NCBI GenBank assembly: GCA_013400115.1
Contig: VXBP01004020.1
Location: forward strand, 413,097-477,096
Reading direction: 5' to 3'
From: Rhinopomastus cyanomelas
Taxonomy: Eukaryota > Chordata > Aves > Bucerotiformes > Rhinopomastidae
Length of the DNA stretch: 64,000 nucleotides
Shown: one piece after another, positions 38,801 to 50,000 of the stretch
Layout: each line of letters starts with the position of its first letter
How positions within the stretch are numbered: the stretch's first letter is position 1
Notes under the pieces: model-generated
Database searches by the model: none
The model's input: the letters and a program-made list of their open reading frames with translations, nothing else
Told to the model about the DNA's origin: nothing
Position numbers and translations under genes: made by a program

Positions 38801-41800
38801 AGACCTAGTGGTGCTGAAGTAAATTGACATTCATGTGGCAGAAGTAACGTTCTGGTACCAAAGCCAGTGAAGTCTCAGGAGAAGCTGGTCTGCTCTGCAA
38901 ATTGCCCATAAAAGCTGAGATTCGTGTCCTGTGATGGCAGTACCTTGTGCTACATTGTCTAAAATGATTATAGCTATCAGTACTGAGTTATTTTATTTTT
39001 AGTTTCCTTCTCCCATGCAATTTTTGTCCCAATTATCACTTTACTCATGAAATAATTTTAGCTCCACTTACTATATAATTTGAGCTAATGGCATTTATTT
39101 TAACAATGGTGATTTTCATCATTATGGCTAATGAAAGCCATGCTGTATATGAACAACTGCCACTTAGTGTTTATGATTTAGAGCCTCATCCTCTTACAGT
39201 GAAAGAAAATCAAACCCAGAAGCACTTAGAAATGAAGATAATGTGACTCAAAATCATAATCCATAGTTTTTCAATGTATTAGGTGTTCTTAATTAATGCA
39301 GAAGTGTTTGAAATGGAAAGTGATTACCTTTGTGCCCAGCATATGCTGCTTTGAGAGACTGCTGATGTTGTGGTGTTTCAGCTGTTTATGAGTTACATTT
39401 TTCTTCCCTTTTATTGCAGCTCTTTCTTTTATGCCTTCCTGAATCTGCTGATCAGCACCTTTGTGGTGTTTATCACGTTTATTGCCAGCACTATAGTGAG
39501 TGTAGGATTTAACATGTGGTGTGATGCAATTACCGAAAAAGGAACCATGCCAAATAGGTTAGTATTGAAAAACACCTTTTCTTCCCTTCCCTCCCTATTT
39601 TTCATGTAAGTACAAATGAGCAGTGGTGCAAACTGTAGTTATTATACAGAAGGTGAGCAAGGAGGAGAAGGCAGCTGTAATGGGGAAAATCCAGATTTTT
39701 GCATCTGGAACAAAAAAAAGCAAATAAAACTTTTTGTTCATCTAGCAATTGGCAACTCAAAAAGAAATCACAACTGCGTTGTCTCTTTGAGAGTCATGAT
39801 GATAGGTGAAAGAAACCGATCAGTTTGTAAACTTCACTTCCAAAAGATAGTTAGGTTTGGAAATGCTCTAAGAATGGGGGGAATCTGTCTTATGAGCAGG
39901 ACAGATGATGGGGAGTCAGGCATCTGCCACCGACCCACTGCGTGACAGTGAGCAAGTCACTCGTCCTACCCATGCCGCAATGCACCGTCATCCCAACACT
40001 GGTATGAAGATGTGGGCCTCATAGCACTGCTGTGAATGCCCGAAGAGCTGAAGAATGGAAAGTACTTTGGAAGTGCAAAGTACAGGTGGTTGAGAGTGGT
40101 TCTTACGGTGCGCACAATACCCAGACCTTGAATTGGTCTGCTGTATCCCCTGGCGCTTATTCTCCTTATGGGAAACATGGCAAGTTGAGGTTTTTCCTGT
40201 GGAAAAAAAAAGACAACAAAGAGAGAAGAAACAGTGACCTTTTCACCGTTTCTTATATTGACCAATTCAATATCCATATGATGCTGAATAAGCCTGCTAC
40301 GTAAAGCATACATTTATGTTGCACGTTGCCATGCGTTGTAAAATGCCATAGTGAATGTTCTGTTTAGGGCTGCAACGATTAATCGACTTATTCGAATATT
40401 CGGTTAAAAATTCGCTTACAAAAAGCAACTAATCGAATGTTCGGATAAGAACCCAAGATGACCGACAGCACTGAAAAGGAGAGAGAAGAGGCTGCAGAAA
40501 TCAACCAAGATATAGAAAGACAACCTCAAAATCCTGGGATTTTGTTTCACACCAATGTTCAAGTAAATGTCCAAGTTATTTGTAAAATCTGTAGGCAGCC
40601 TCTATCTTACCATCAGAGTATCGTCTCTTTGGTGGAGTATCCGAAACAAAAACACCCACACAATCTCTTCTTCTGAGGCTTTTCCTGATGAAGTCAAAAG
40701 GTAACAGAGGTTCATACGCTTTTTTTTCATTGATGGGTGAAGCAACCAGCGTGAGGTGATGCCAGATGCGTATGTGTGGGAGGTTTGGCGGGTAGTGGGA
40801 GAAGAGGGATTTAAGTAGTCTGTTTTCATAATAACTACTACAATTCCACTCACTGAAGTTTGATGTTATCACTTACATAATTACACTTTTTTTAAAAGAA
40901 AGTAATTACATGCTTCTTTTAGCCTGGTTTTAGAAAGGATCGGCAGGCAAGTTGATTACTGCAGTAATGTAAATAACTTTTGATAGAACACACTGCTGTG
41001 ATAGTTGGAAAATATTTCAGATGTTGCTTCATTTTATGTTTGTGTTACCTGAATGGAATCTCTGAAACAATTTTCTTTTCCCCCCAAATGCCTTCCTTGG
41101 GTAGTTGTGAAGAATTACAGGACATAGATCTTGAACTGAACTTAGAGAACTCTGCTTTCTACGACCAGTTTGCTATTGCACAGGTAGGTCAGACTAGGGC
41201 ATTGTTCCGTACCAGTTCGTTTGCCATTTGTTCATTGATCTGGGACTGCTGGAGCTGAATTACCATCCCTCTGAAGTCAATTGGAGTATTTCCACTGACT
41301 TCAGTAAGGGGTGAACCAGGGTGATAGTGATGGGCACATTTGTATTTTAAATTCAAAACTTGATTCTGCCTCTGACCTTGTTACTCAAGATGGAAAATTT
41401 GTTGTTTCTCCAGACCATGATCTCTGCAGAAGTTGCAACACTCTGGGGTCCTGGAGCTATTCACTGCTGTTCAGGACAATGTCAGACCTGCACCATATCA
41501 TGGGGCTACTAACTTTGTCTTCCGATAATTTGTCTGAGATCATCAGAGCTGTATAAACTTCAGACCGTTGGAAAGAATTAAAGATTCTTTCACTGAGATA
41601 GGACATTTTTCTGTTGAATCTTTCAGAATTAGACCTGTAAGGTTGTCAGACATTTCTATTAAATCTACTGGCTTTAGGTCATCTACCAAATTCAGTAAAC
41701 ACTGGGCCTTGAGCTGTTGTCTGTGTGAGCATGCACTACCTCTGCAAGGAGGATAGTCCCATCCATGCAAGGCTTTGTCCATATGTGTGCTGCTTGTGTT

Positions 41801-44076
41801 GCTCTACAAGGGAAGAGGCACTTGCTTGCCTGAATACGCTCCTGGAATGTAGCTTTGTCTCTGGTACACAAGCTAGTTTTGGATCTGTGTTGTCAGTACT
41901 GGTATCTAGACACCCAGCTTGGATGTATCTGCATGTAGGACAGAAATATGCCATGACAGTGACCCCTTTACATGATGTAGAAACCCCAAGGCCATGCTGT
42001 ATTTTGTAACAGATTTTGCCAATAGCTCCTAATCTTCCAGCTAATGGGAGGGTAGCAGAAGTAAACCTGTTATCAGTCTGCTGTTTTAAGTGCCTGGGAA
42101 TGTAATGTTCATGTCCACCTTGTGATCCCGGGGTGGACATCTGATAACCTGCATGCAAGAGAAGGCATTTCTCGTACAGAGACCCAAGAAGTCAAGGTTC
42201 TTCTGGAGGAGAGTTAACATATCACAGTATAGATTGATCAGCCCAAACCATTAGATGTTTCTCTCCACATCCATCCATGTATCTCCAGGTGTCTTTGGGT
42301 AGAACTACGCTGCAATCTGCAGCCACTAAGCTCTGTGAACAGCCAAGTATGAAGAGCCTGGGAGCATAACAGCTGCAGGTTAACACAGTTTGGCTTCAAA
42401 AGCTGAACCTGGTCATGTCACAGTGGATCCTGATTGTGACTGCTTGAAGAAAGAACCGAGCAGGGAACACAAGCCTGCATCATTGTCTTCAGATATCCAA
42501 GGAGTGATGAATCAGAGTTGAGGGAATGTCTGAGAATGAATCTCCCTATGGAAGGCAAATAAGTTTCTTTGAAACAGTGGATAGAAAGATTCAGGAATAG
42601 GCTAAAGTTACTGGCTGAAGCAAATATTTCCTTGCAAGTGCAATAGTTTCCTATAGTAGGCTTTACTTAGAAGCACTCTCTTTCCCCATCTCTGCTTTCT
42701 TCCATTTGGCTGCTTCCAATACATCAGAATGGCTCTGGGAGTTTCTCTGAATTTGTCTAAATCCGAGTAGATTCTTTCATATCAGATGCACTGAGAAGAC
42801 CACAGCAGAAGCAGATATCTCAATGCCTTTAAGACATTGTTAATTAAGTGGTGCCTGAGAGATGAGTGCAAAGATTCCAATGCTCTAAATGTAGTCACAT
42901 AAAACCAAAGAAATATATCCTTAATTCCAAGGTTTGTAGAATAACACAAAAATATTTATATTGGTGAACTGAGATAGTTGCAGACATGGGCAGAAATACT
43001 TAAGAGAATTTCCAAACTGTATGAGGTACGTAGGAGCATAAATTCCTTTTAAAAGATAGACCTTGCTTATTTATGTTTGCTATTGGAATGGACAGCTGCG
43101 TAGACTGTCTGACAGTGTTTAAATTGTATATTTTTAGTTGAAAATGTCAAAACTGAAATAGAAGGATTCAATTACAGTTTCTTCGCTGCAGGCATCAGAG
43201 AATTAAAACGGAATTTCTGCCCTCCTACATACAAGCATCCTCTAAGGCAGTGAGGCCAATGTTCAAGGACCTGTACCAATGAAAGTGTAATTACGACTAC
43301 AAAGTTAACAGAGATAGGACTTGCTGCAGATCTGACTCTTTAGTCTCAGGTCTCATGCCAGGTACAAATGAGCAATCAGATACCTGGATGCATTGAAGTG
43401 TCGTTCTCCTGGTCTTTGTGTTCATGACAATGTGAACCATTTGTCCTGGAATGTGAAAGTTCAATTGGTGATAATTTCTCCACAATAGTATGAATAGAAA
43501 TACCTTAAAGTTGACATTTCTTCAGTGGGAGCAGAATGCCCGAAGGACTTGGGAAGAAAAGTTTCAAAAATATGTTAAAGCATGTTGCAGTTCTTGAGCA
43601 GCTGAAGTGAAATGACCCCAAGAATTTTGGGTTGGCCCGAATGTCAGATATGGGAAATTCAGTGTGGATTATATGGATTTCTGCTTCCCATTACTGCACT
43701 TAGTACATTTTTGCTTCAGTATTTTCCATTTAAACTGGAAATTACTTGACAGAGTTGAGGAACAGTGGGGCCAGGGTGTAACTTGGTGTGACTGTGTGGG
43801 TTTTAGTCCAGTGGAGATTTTGATACTCACACGGATGGTTGACTTTGTTTTTACAACAGTGTACTGATCTCTTTGTCATTTCTTTTTCTTCTCTAGTTTG
43901 GTCTCTGGGCTGCCTGGCTGACTTGGCTGGGGATTACCATTCTGGCTTTCCTGAAGGTTTATCACAACTACAGACAGGAGGACCTGCTAGATAGCCTGAT
44001 CCATGAGAAGGAGCTGTTGCTAGGAAGATCCTCTTCACGAACCAATTTGCAAGATGAGAAAAGTGGCATGATCTAA
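35559..44076 (+). CDS. TMEM179: TMEM179, transmembrane protein 179, complete, four coding exons
   Basis: The coding sequence joins 35559-35860, 39420-39557, 41105-41183 and 43897-44076. All junctions are GT-AG and the phases agree (302, 138, 79 and 180 nt), giving 232 residues plus TAA. The protein follows vertebrate TMEM179 from end to end as I recall it (human about 233 aa). It is a four-pass membrane protein. TM1 is about residues 7-28. An outer loop follows with an N-glycosylation site (NLT, 51-53) and Cys39 and Cys70. TM2 is about 72-95, TM3 about 104-131 and TM4 about 174-193. The charged tail carries an acidic dileucine signal (E210, L214, L215). The start was chosen by family match and a strong Kozak context (G at -3 and +4). 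From prior knowledge, the family is mainly expressed in brain and its molecular function is not established. A CpG island covers exon 1, consistent with the promoter. The paralogue TMEM179B is a less likely identity. Confidence 0.96.
36571..36656 (+). repeat. 43-bp unit tandemly duplicated in TMEM179 intron 1
   Basis: Two copies (36571-36613 and 36614-36656) begin CTGGTGACA and contain CACCTTGAACAGAGACCCTG, differing at only a few bases. No function is apparent. Confidence 0.85.
37435..37790 (+). mobile_element. Old CR1-like ORF2 3' remnant in TMEM179 intron 1
   Basis: It reads LGLELFSSGERE and then, from 37580, RDCNGRTRGNSFQLKEGRFR and MRMVRHWNSLPREAVDAPF. This matches the CR1 ORF2 C terminus but is more diverged than the other copies. 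No clear tail is present. Confidence 0.75.
39420..39557 (+). CDS. TMEM179: TMEM179 coding exon 2
   Basis: This 138-nt exon follows a pyrimidine-rich acceptor (CCTTTTATTGCAG). It completes codon 101 as Asp and encodes TM3 plus the start of the second loop (GFNMWCDAITEKGTMPN). The donor GTTAGT begins at 39558, and two bases of the Ser codon are left for exon 3. Confidence 0.95.
40365..40872 (+). mobile_element. Degraded hAT-type element with BED-finger transposase fragment in TMEM179 intron 2
   Basis: It begins TAGGGCTGCAACGATTAATC and continues with several TAATCGA/TTCGAA-like repeats, the terminus style of one vertebrate hAT group. An ORF (40458-40676) starts MTDSTEKEREEAAE and reads VICKICRQPLSYHQSIVSLV, then KQKHPHN. 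This resembles a BED zinc finger (C-x2-C, then KHP) with a frame break where the first histidine should be. Farther on, EEGFK followed after a stop by a TTIPLTEV-like string recalls the next conserved transposase block. No matching 3' terminus was found, so it is truncated. Confidence 0.6.
41105..41183 (+). CDS. TMEM179: TMEM179 coding exon 3
   Basis: This 79-nt exon follows the acceptor TTGGGTAG and encodes SCEELQDIDLELNLE and onward to the FAIAQ segment, the conserved acidic second loop. The donor GTAGGT begins at 41184 and the exon ends in phase 0. It is short, but it is unambiguous from the family match and from phase agreement with both neighbours. Confidence 0.95.
43897..44076 (+). CDS. 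TMEM179: TMEM179 coding exon 4 with stop
   Basis: This exon starts after a strong polypyrimidine acceptor (TTTCTTCTCTAG). It encodes TM4 (FGLWAAWLTWLGITILAFLK) and the cytoplasmic tail (YHNYRQEDLLDSLIHEKELL and onward), ending at TAA 44074-44076. The tail contains the acidic dileucine motif. Confidence 0.96.
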   Translation, partial: FGLWAAWLTWLGITILAFLKVYHNYRQEDLLDSLIHEKELLLGRSSSRTNLQDEKSGMI

Positions 44077-47000
44077 AGTGCAAGCAAATTTACAGGGCAG
44101 GATCTAGATTTAATTACTGAGTAGTGTGAGTTGAAGTTGAGTCAGGGTATTGAGCATGTGAGATGTTTTCTTTTCTGGAAAGGGATATACTTGTGAATCA
44201 CCCACTTACTTCTCCCATGAGAAATTGCTGGCAGAAACACTTATGTCAGGATAGAGTGGATGAATGGCCCCATGTGCCACTGGCACAGCAAACTTTCTGT
44301 CCTGTGCAGGAGCAGTCTGTAACCTGCTCTTGCTGTCAAAGCTCTTACGTGATGCCACTGGCAGGGCCCATGTTTGGTGAGCTGGCAAGACCAGGCTACA
44401 GAGTCCAGGCTATTTTTCAAACTACACTGCAATGACAGCTGTCACTGGAGCTGTGTCCAGACCCCTGCTCTCCATCTCCTCCCTTTTGCCAGTAAAGCTG
44501 CCCCTGTTCTCACTTTATTATGGGTAATTGCAGATCTGATCCTGGTACAGACTGTCACTGTCTCTGCTTTTGCTCTGTGTGGGTACGGTGTTGACAAAAC
44601 TGTTGCTCCTGCTCTGATTTTGGGTTCATTCAGAATATAGAGGCCTGTGTTCCACACTTGATGTTTAGTATTTGACAATGTTAGTGAATTTCATGAGACC
44701 ACCACATTGTTGTAGAAGCTGTGAAAAACTGTGTATCATTTGGCAGTATAGTGGACAATTTTTGTGGTTTTGTTTCTTCTTAGATTTTGGCATGAACAGC
44801 ATTGATTATGAACTCCTGAAGCATGGTGTAGCTAGCAATCGCCAAAGCTTGCATATGAAGAAAATAGGCTGAGTAGACAGTGGTAGTGCTTGTGCATTTA
44901 TAAGAGTAACTTGGTCCCTAACATTGTTTAGTGGTCAATTCTGAGCATTAGCATTTTCTTGCGATACTTATTTCATATAGGGCGTGCAAAGTGACTGTAA
45001 ACATTTGCGTTGTAGGTATCTCTGTAGATCTATACACACAGCAAGGAGCTCAAACAGAGGCAGCTGAGTAGTTCAGTGGTAGTTCAGTGCTGAATGGGTC
45101 CGTTCTCACCACTCACAGGCAGAAAGTTTAGGGCTGATGAATTTTTTCCTGAGAAGAGGGAAGTACTTTGTTGTTGGAGGTTTTTTCTGTTTTGCTTTTT
45201 GGTTTGTTTTTTTGTCCTCCACAAACCTCACTAGTGACTTGGTTGTTGCTTTCAGTTTGGCTTGGCCAGTGCATCAATAAATAAGGTGGATGATTGAGAA
45301 GATTAAGAAGTAAATAATTAAGAAAATCCACACACAATGTGGGATTTGCATGACGGAGAAGTAAAGATTTGTAGAAGTAGATGCATATTACACAGTACAG
45401 CAAAACTTAAACAGCTAGGCTTAGGAATAAGAATAAGGAGTAAGTACGTGGACACTGCCTGTGGCAGCTGTGTTTGAGTTTGAGCAGTGCAAGGGCAAAC
45501 CATACACAGCTGTAATGCTTGGTAAGTAAGAGGGCACGGAAAGAAGAGAACAGGCTTCTGCTCTGCCAGACTTCAGACCTGGGGCTAACACAACCATGTA
45601 GATTTATTTTTGTCCTCTGGAACTGTCCGATGCTTAGCATTAAGGACCGGCTAAAGCATTTAGTTGAAACAGTATTTCAAGTTGTGACTAATCTCTGAAT
45701 TAATAAACATTTTAGGGCATAAAATCTAACATTTCGTTTAACTGCCATATTATTCTCAGATGTTTCAGAAAAAAGCCCTCCGTGGGCTCTAAGCGGTGAT
45801 CAAGCCTTGTGAACATTGCTTGTAGCCCCAGATGGCCCCCTATAGAGAAATCTTGTTTTTCAACACCATTTCTGCCCACACGGGAATGAAGTTCCTTCGA
45901 AAGCTTTACAGTGGAGGCTTTTATGTAGCTGTGAATTAACATCAGAGGAAGAGTTCCTGAAGAGGGAACTGGAGATCAAGTTAGTTAATGCTAATTTAAA
46001 ATTTGGAGAGAAAGACTGTTGGAATGTCTTCTTTTACTCATTTGGTCTGAGGTAAGATACACTTCTGCAGATACGTAAGTTCTTTGCCGGGGTATGACCT
46101 TCCCCTTCATGACCAGAAACATTTCCTGTGTTTCCCCAGCTGTTTCTTCAGCTGTGAAAGACACTGCTTCTCTTTCCAGCCTCATCTTGTATTTATGATT
46201 CATCAATGATGTCTCTTTCCACAAATTATTTTGGTGCATGCCTTGGTCTTCATGTAGAACTATGCTGCTGCTCTCTATAATATATTTTATGTATGGGTCA
46301 AATCAGGCTTCAGCTGAAGTTATGTGAGTTTGGGATCACGGTTCTTGGTCTTGCGTGGGAGTTTGAAGAACCAAGAGGCCGATGATGGCAAATGTTCTTC
46401 CTCATCCTTGCTTTGAGATACCAGGGCTAAAGCTTTGTCTCTAGTTCTGAGACAAAAAAGGATGTTGCTCATTGGTGAGGTTGTTCAGATCTTGTGCTTG
46501 CTTCTACCTCTCATTTCTTCTATCTTGAGAGATTTTCCTCTCCTCCTGCCATGAGAGGCAGCATACACACTGGTATTGGGGCTTCTAGTCTTGACTTTTG
46601 TGGTCAGCATTTTCACTAACATTTGCCACTCTGACACTGTCTTCACTGTTTTGCAGCTCAAAAGACAAAGGGTGGGGTCTTTAAAAAGCACATAGGTCAG
46701 CCAGGACTCCTCCTCCAAGTGGCGGTTAATAGGAGTGAAATATCTTGCTTCAGCCTCTGGAAAGCTGTCCCAACACAATCATACGTTACAGACTCACCTG
46801 TTAACTTTGGCATCAAAGCTTAACCCCCCTGATTAATTTACTTGGGTGAGTTCTTCAAAGCCCCGTTGCAATTCAGGGCCCATGAATGCAAGCATCTTGG
46901 CTGTTGGAGTTGGCACGTAAACTGAGAAGAGGCTGAGGCAGTTCGTTGAGTTCCACAAGCATCCCAGTCTGTTTTCCCCAGCTTCCCTCACTTGGCCAGG

Positions 47001-50000
47001 TGAGATGAGGCTGGCACACAGCTTGGAAGCATCAGTGATGCTTAAAAGCAAAGCTAGTTTTGAAGGAAACCCCTACAGGTGAGAAGTCAGAACACGTAGC
47101 GAGAAGCTCTCTGGCTGATTCAAGGAGAGGAAGATTATGCAATGCTCATGTGCTTGGGCTTTCTTATTTGCACTTAGCAGTCTGCATTCTCTTTTCCTAA
47201 AGCTTGAACACTCAAGTCAGCCTGGTGGTGCTGCACTGAAGATGTGTTAGGATAGTGATTTTCTTTATATACGGATACATACATACGTGGCTACTCTCTC
47301 TCTGTCTCGCACACATCTGTTTTGTACATTTCTGAGCTCTGCTTTTGGTGACCCATTGCCATCCAGTGCAGTAGGAGTTTCTCTGAGGAAAATGTCACAT
47401 TTCTGTGGTATTTCAATACCCATTTAATTTGCTGTCTCTGAAGCAGCCTCTCAGAATCACTCTAGCAAGAGGTCTATTCAGAGATCCAGAACCCTGTATG
47501 GTATTTATACTTGTATTTATTTATTGACACGTGGTGGAAGGGGAAAAGGGTTTGTGGCCTTTGTCTGTGGCCCCTCCTGCTGCTGCCCATGGCAGAGAGC
47601 TGGGAGCCATTCTGGTGGAGAATGTGGGATGCAGTTGTGTAGTCACTGTGTTCTCTGTGATGCTAAAGCCATAATCAAAAGGTCTTTGTTTTTTCCTGTG
47701 AAAATTGGTAGTATCAGGGAAAGCCTTATTTGACTGAATGGAACTCGATGCTGCTTTCTGAGGCACTGAGGTGTTGCCACACAGTTGTTCTTTTATATTG
47801 CATTTATTTCCCACATCCTGGCTACCATCTGTGGTTCATTTCTCTGTCAAGTCCTTGCCAGCAGTCCATGCTGGGTCAGAAAAATCTAAGTTATCCAGTG
47901 TCATTTGAGCTTTTATATCAATGGTTTTTATTGGTATAGTGAAGAAACAGTTGAAGCCATTCTTTGGATTAGACTTTCCCCATGAGAATGTGAATGTTTG
48001 TAACTTCTTATCCCACTAATTCGTGAGCATCTTTCAGCTGTGAAATATCAGTAGGAATTGAGGAAGTAAGGATGGTTCATGTCAAAAACTGAAGTGCACA
48101 TGCTGGCTATGGCAATGTTTTTTCATAGTCTGTTTGAAAACTGGTTGTTGCAGCAACCAGTGATGGATGCTTGAGTATACAGACCTTGTCATGAAAGCTT
48201 TCAGTGTCAGGGAGATTATTTTGTGTGTGTGTGTGTGTGTGTGTGTACAGATACATGCCAAAAATAATTCCACTGTTCTGTGATCTGAATATAAGTTCTT
48301 CTCATAGCAGGCAGTTTAGGTCAGAGCAGCTGTCAGGTTGCTTTAATTTTCTACACTGCCTTTTTCTTACTTAGTGTTGGTATCTGTGCAGTGATACATG
48401 GATGATGAGGAGGATGGGGTTATGATGTGAATGGGGTAGGAAAGCAGTGTCCAATGCACAATCTCCAAAGGGCTGAGATGGGTTTCTAATGCAAGTATGT
48501 AGATAGTTTTAGCTCCTCTTCTATCTCTGGTAATGCCCTGATGTTAGTCTGTATTAGTCCTGCTAGGAATAGAGACCCACATTTCCCTTTAAGGCCTTCC
48601 CCACTGAGACAAAACTCTGCTAATTTAATCTCTAGCATTCGTGATGGCAGCAGAGCCACAAGGAAGAGAAGCACGCAACTGACAGTGAAATTGTATGAAA
48701 AGGGGATTTTCACTGATTCAGGAATTATGCACCACAGACTCATAAAAAACCAGTGACCCTGGCATGAACAGAGTCCTGTTATTGTGTAAAATACAGATTT
48801 GCAGGCAGCAAACAGAACCTATTTTGAAAGAAATGTCAATCGTTTGGTTGCCAGACCATACTCTTCTGCAACAAAGTACAGTATTGTGGCTCAGAGCAGC
48901 CAGCAAGTCCTTTCGTAAACGTTATCGTTTCTTTGCTGTTAGATAAGACAAGGTGACAAGGGAGATAAGAGATCTATTTCTAATGCAGTTATGTAGTAGA
49001 GGGAATTTAGATGAGAGGATTAATTTGAAAATCAGTTGTTTTTTGTCAAAGAAACTCAAGTAGATCTTTGGCAGTGCAAATTCATGTGTAGTTCTTAACG
49101 GACAGCAGTCTAAGCTGATCTGTGGTGTTTAAGAATCTAACTAATCTAACCCTCTGAATTTAAAATAATGTGAAAATTCACCTTAAAGAGAACACATGCA
49201 CTTGCTCTGTTTCTTCCAAATGCCTTAGGTTGTGTTAGTTTCTGACTGGGTGAACTGGTTCCTGCTTCTAGGGCTTAGATGTCTGGTTGGGAGAGGACAC
49301 TCGTGAGTCTCCTGGACACTTGAAGCTCTCATCAGTGACATATGAAGCCATGTTCCACCTTCCTTTGTCCTCCAGCATCTCTTAGTCTTTGCTGCCTATT
49401 GGCCCAGTCTCAATTGTTAACACTCAATTGTTAACACATGCTTACGGTGCATACAAGCCTGGAATATAGGTCAATGTGGTTCATTTCCTCTCCCTTCTCC
49501 AAAGCCCCCACCTCAAAAGTACTGCAGGTAAAACCACTTTTACTATTTAATGATGAATTTAACAAAAATCCAGCCAGCCATTCATACTGGTAAGACTTAC
49601 AGGTTTTTTTTGATAAACCAGTCTGGATCTTGACAAAGCTTTTGTCTTTTTCTTCTAAATCAGTGGCCTGAGCGTGGACGTCCTTGAGCTAATGGGAATG
49701 TTGTCTGCATCCAGATTCTAAAGTTATGCCTTAGACCATTTCCTTTGCTGATGAAAATAGCCCATTTTTATCTCATTTGAAATGTTTGCTTTAGAGACCA
49801 CAAATGTCCTTTTTTTGTCCTTCCCAGTCTGGGAAGGGAGGCAAGTTTTCCCTGGCTAGTTTACATACCTACCTGCGGAGACAAAATGCTCATGTAGCTT
49901 CATAAGCACTGAAGTCATTTTAGAATGGTTTCTGATGAGGATCCTAATGCCTTGAAGTGTATGTTTCTGTTTCCATCCTCTGTAAGAAAGAGGAAAACTA

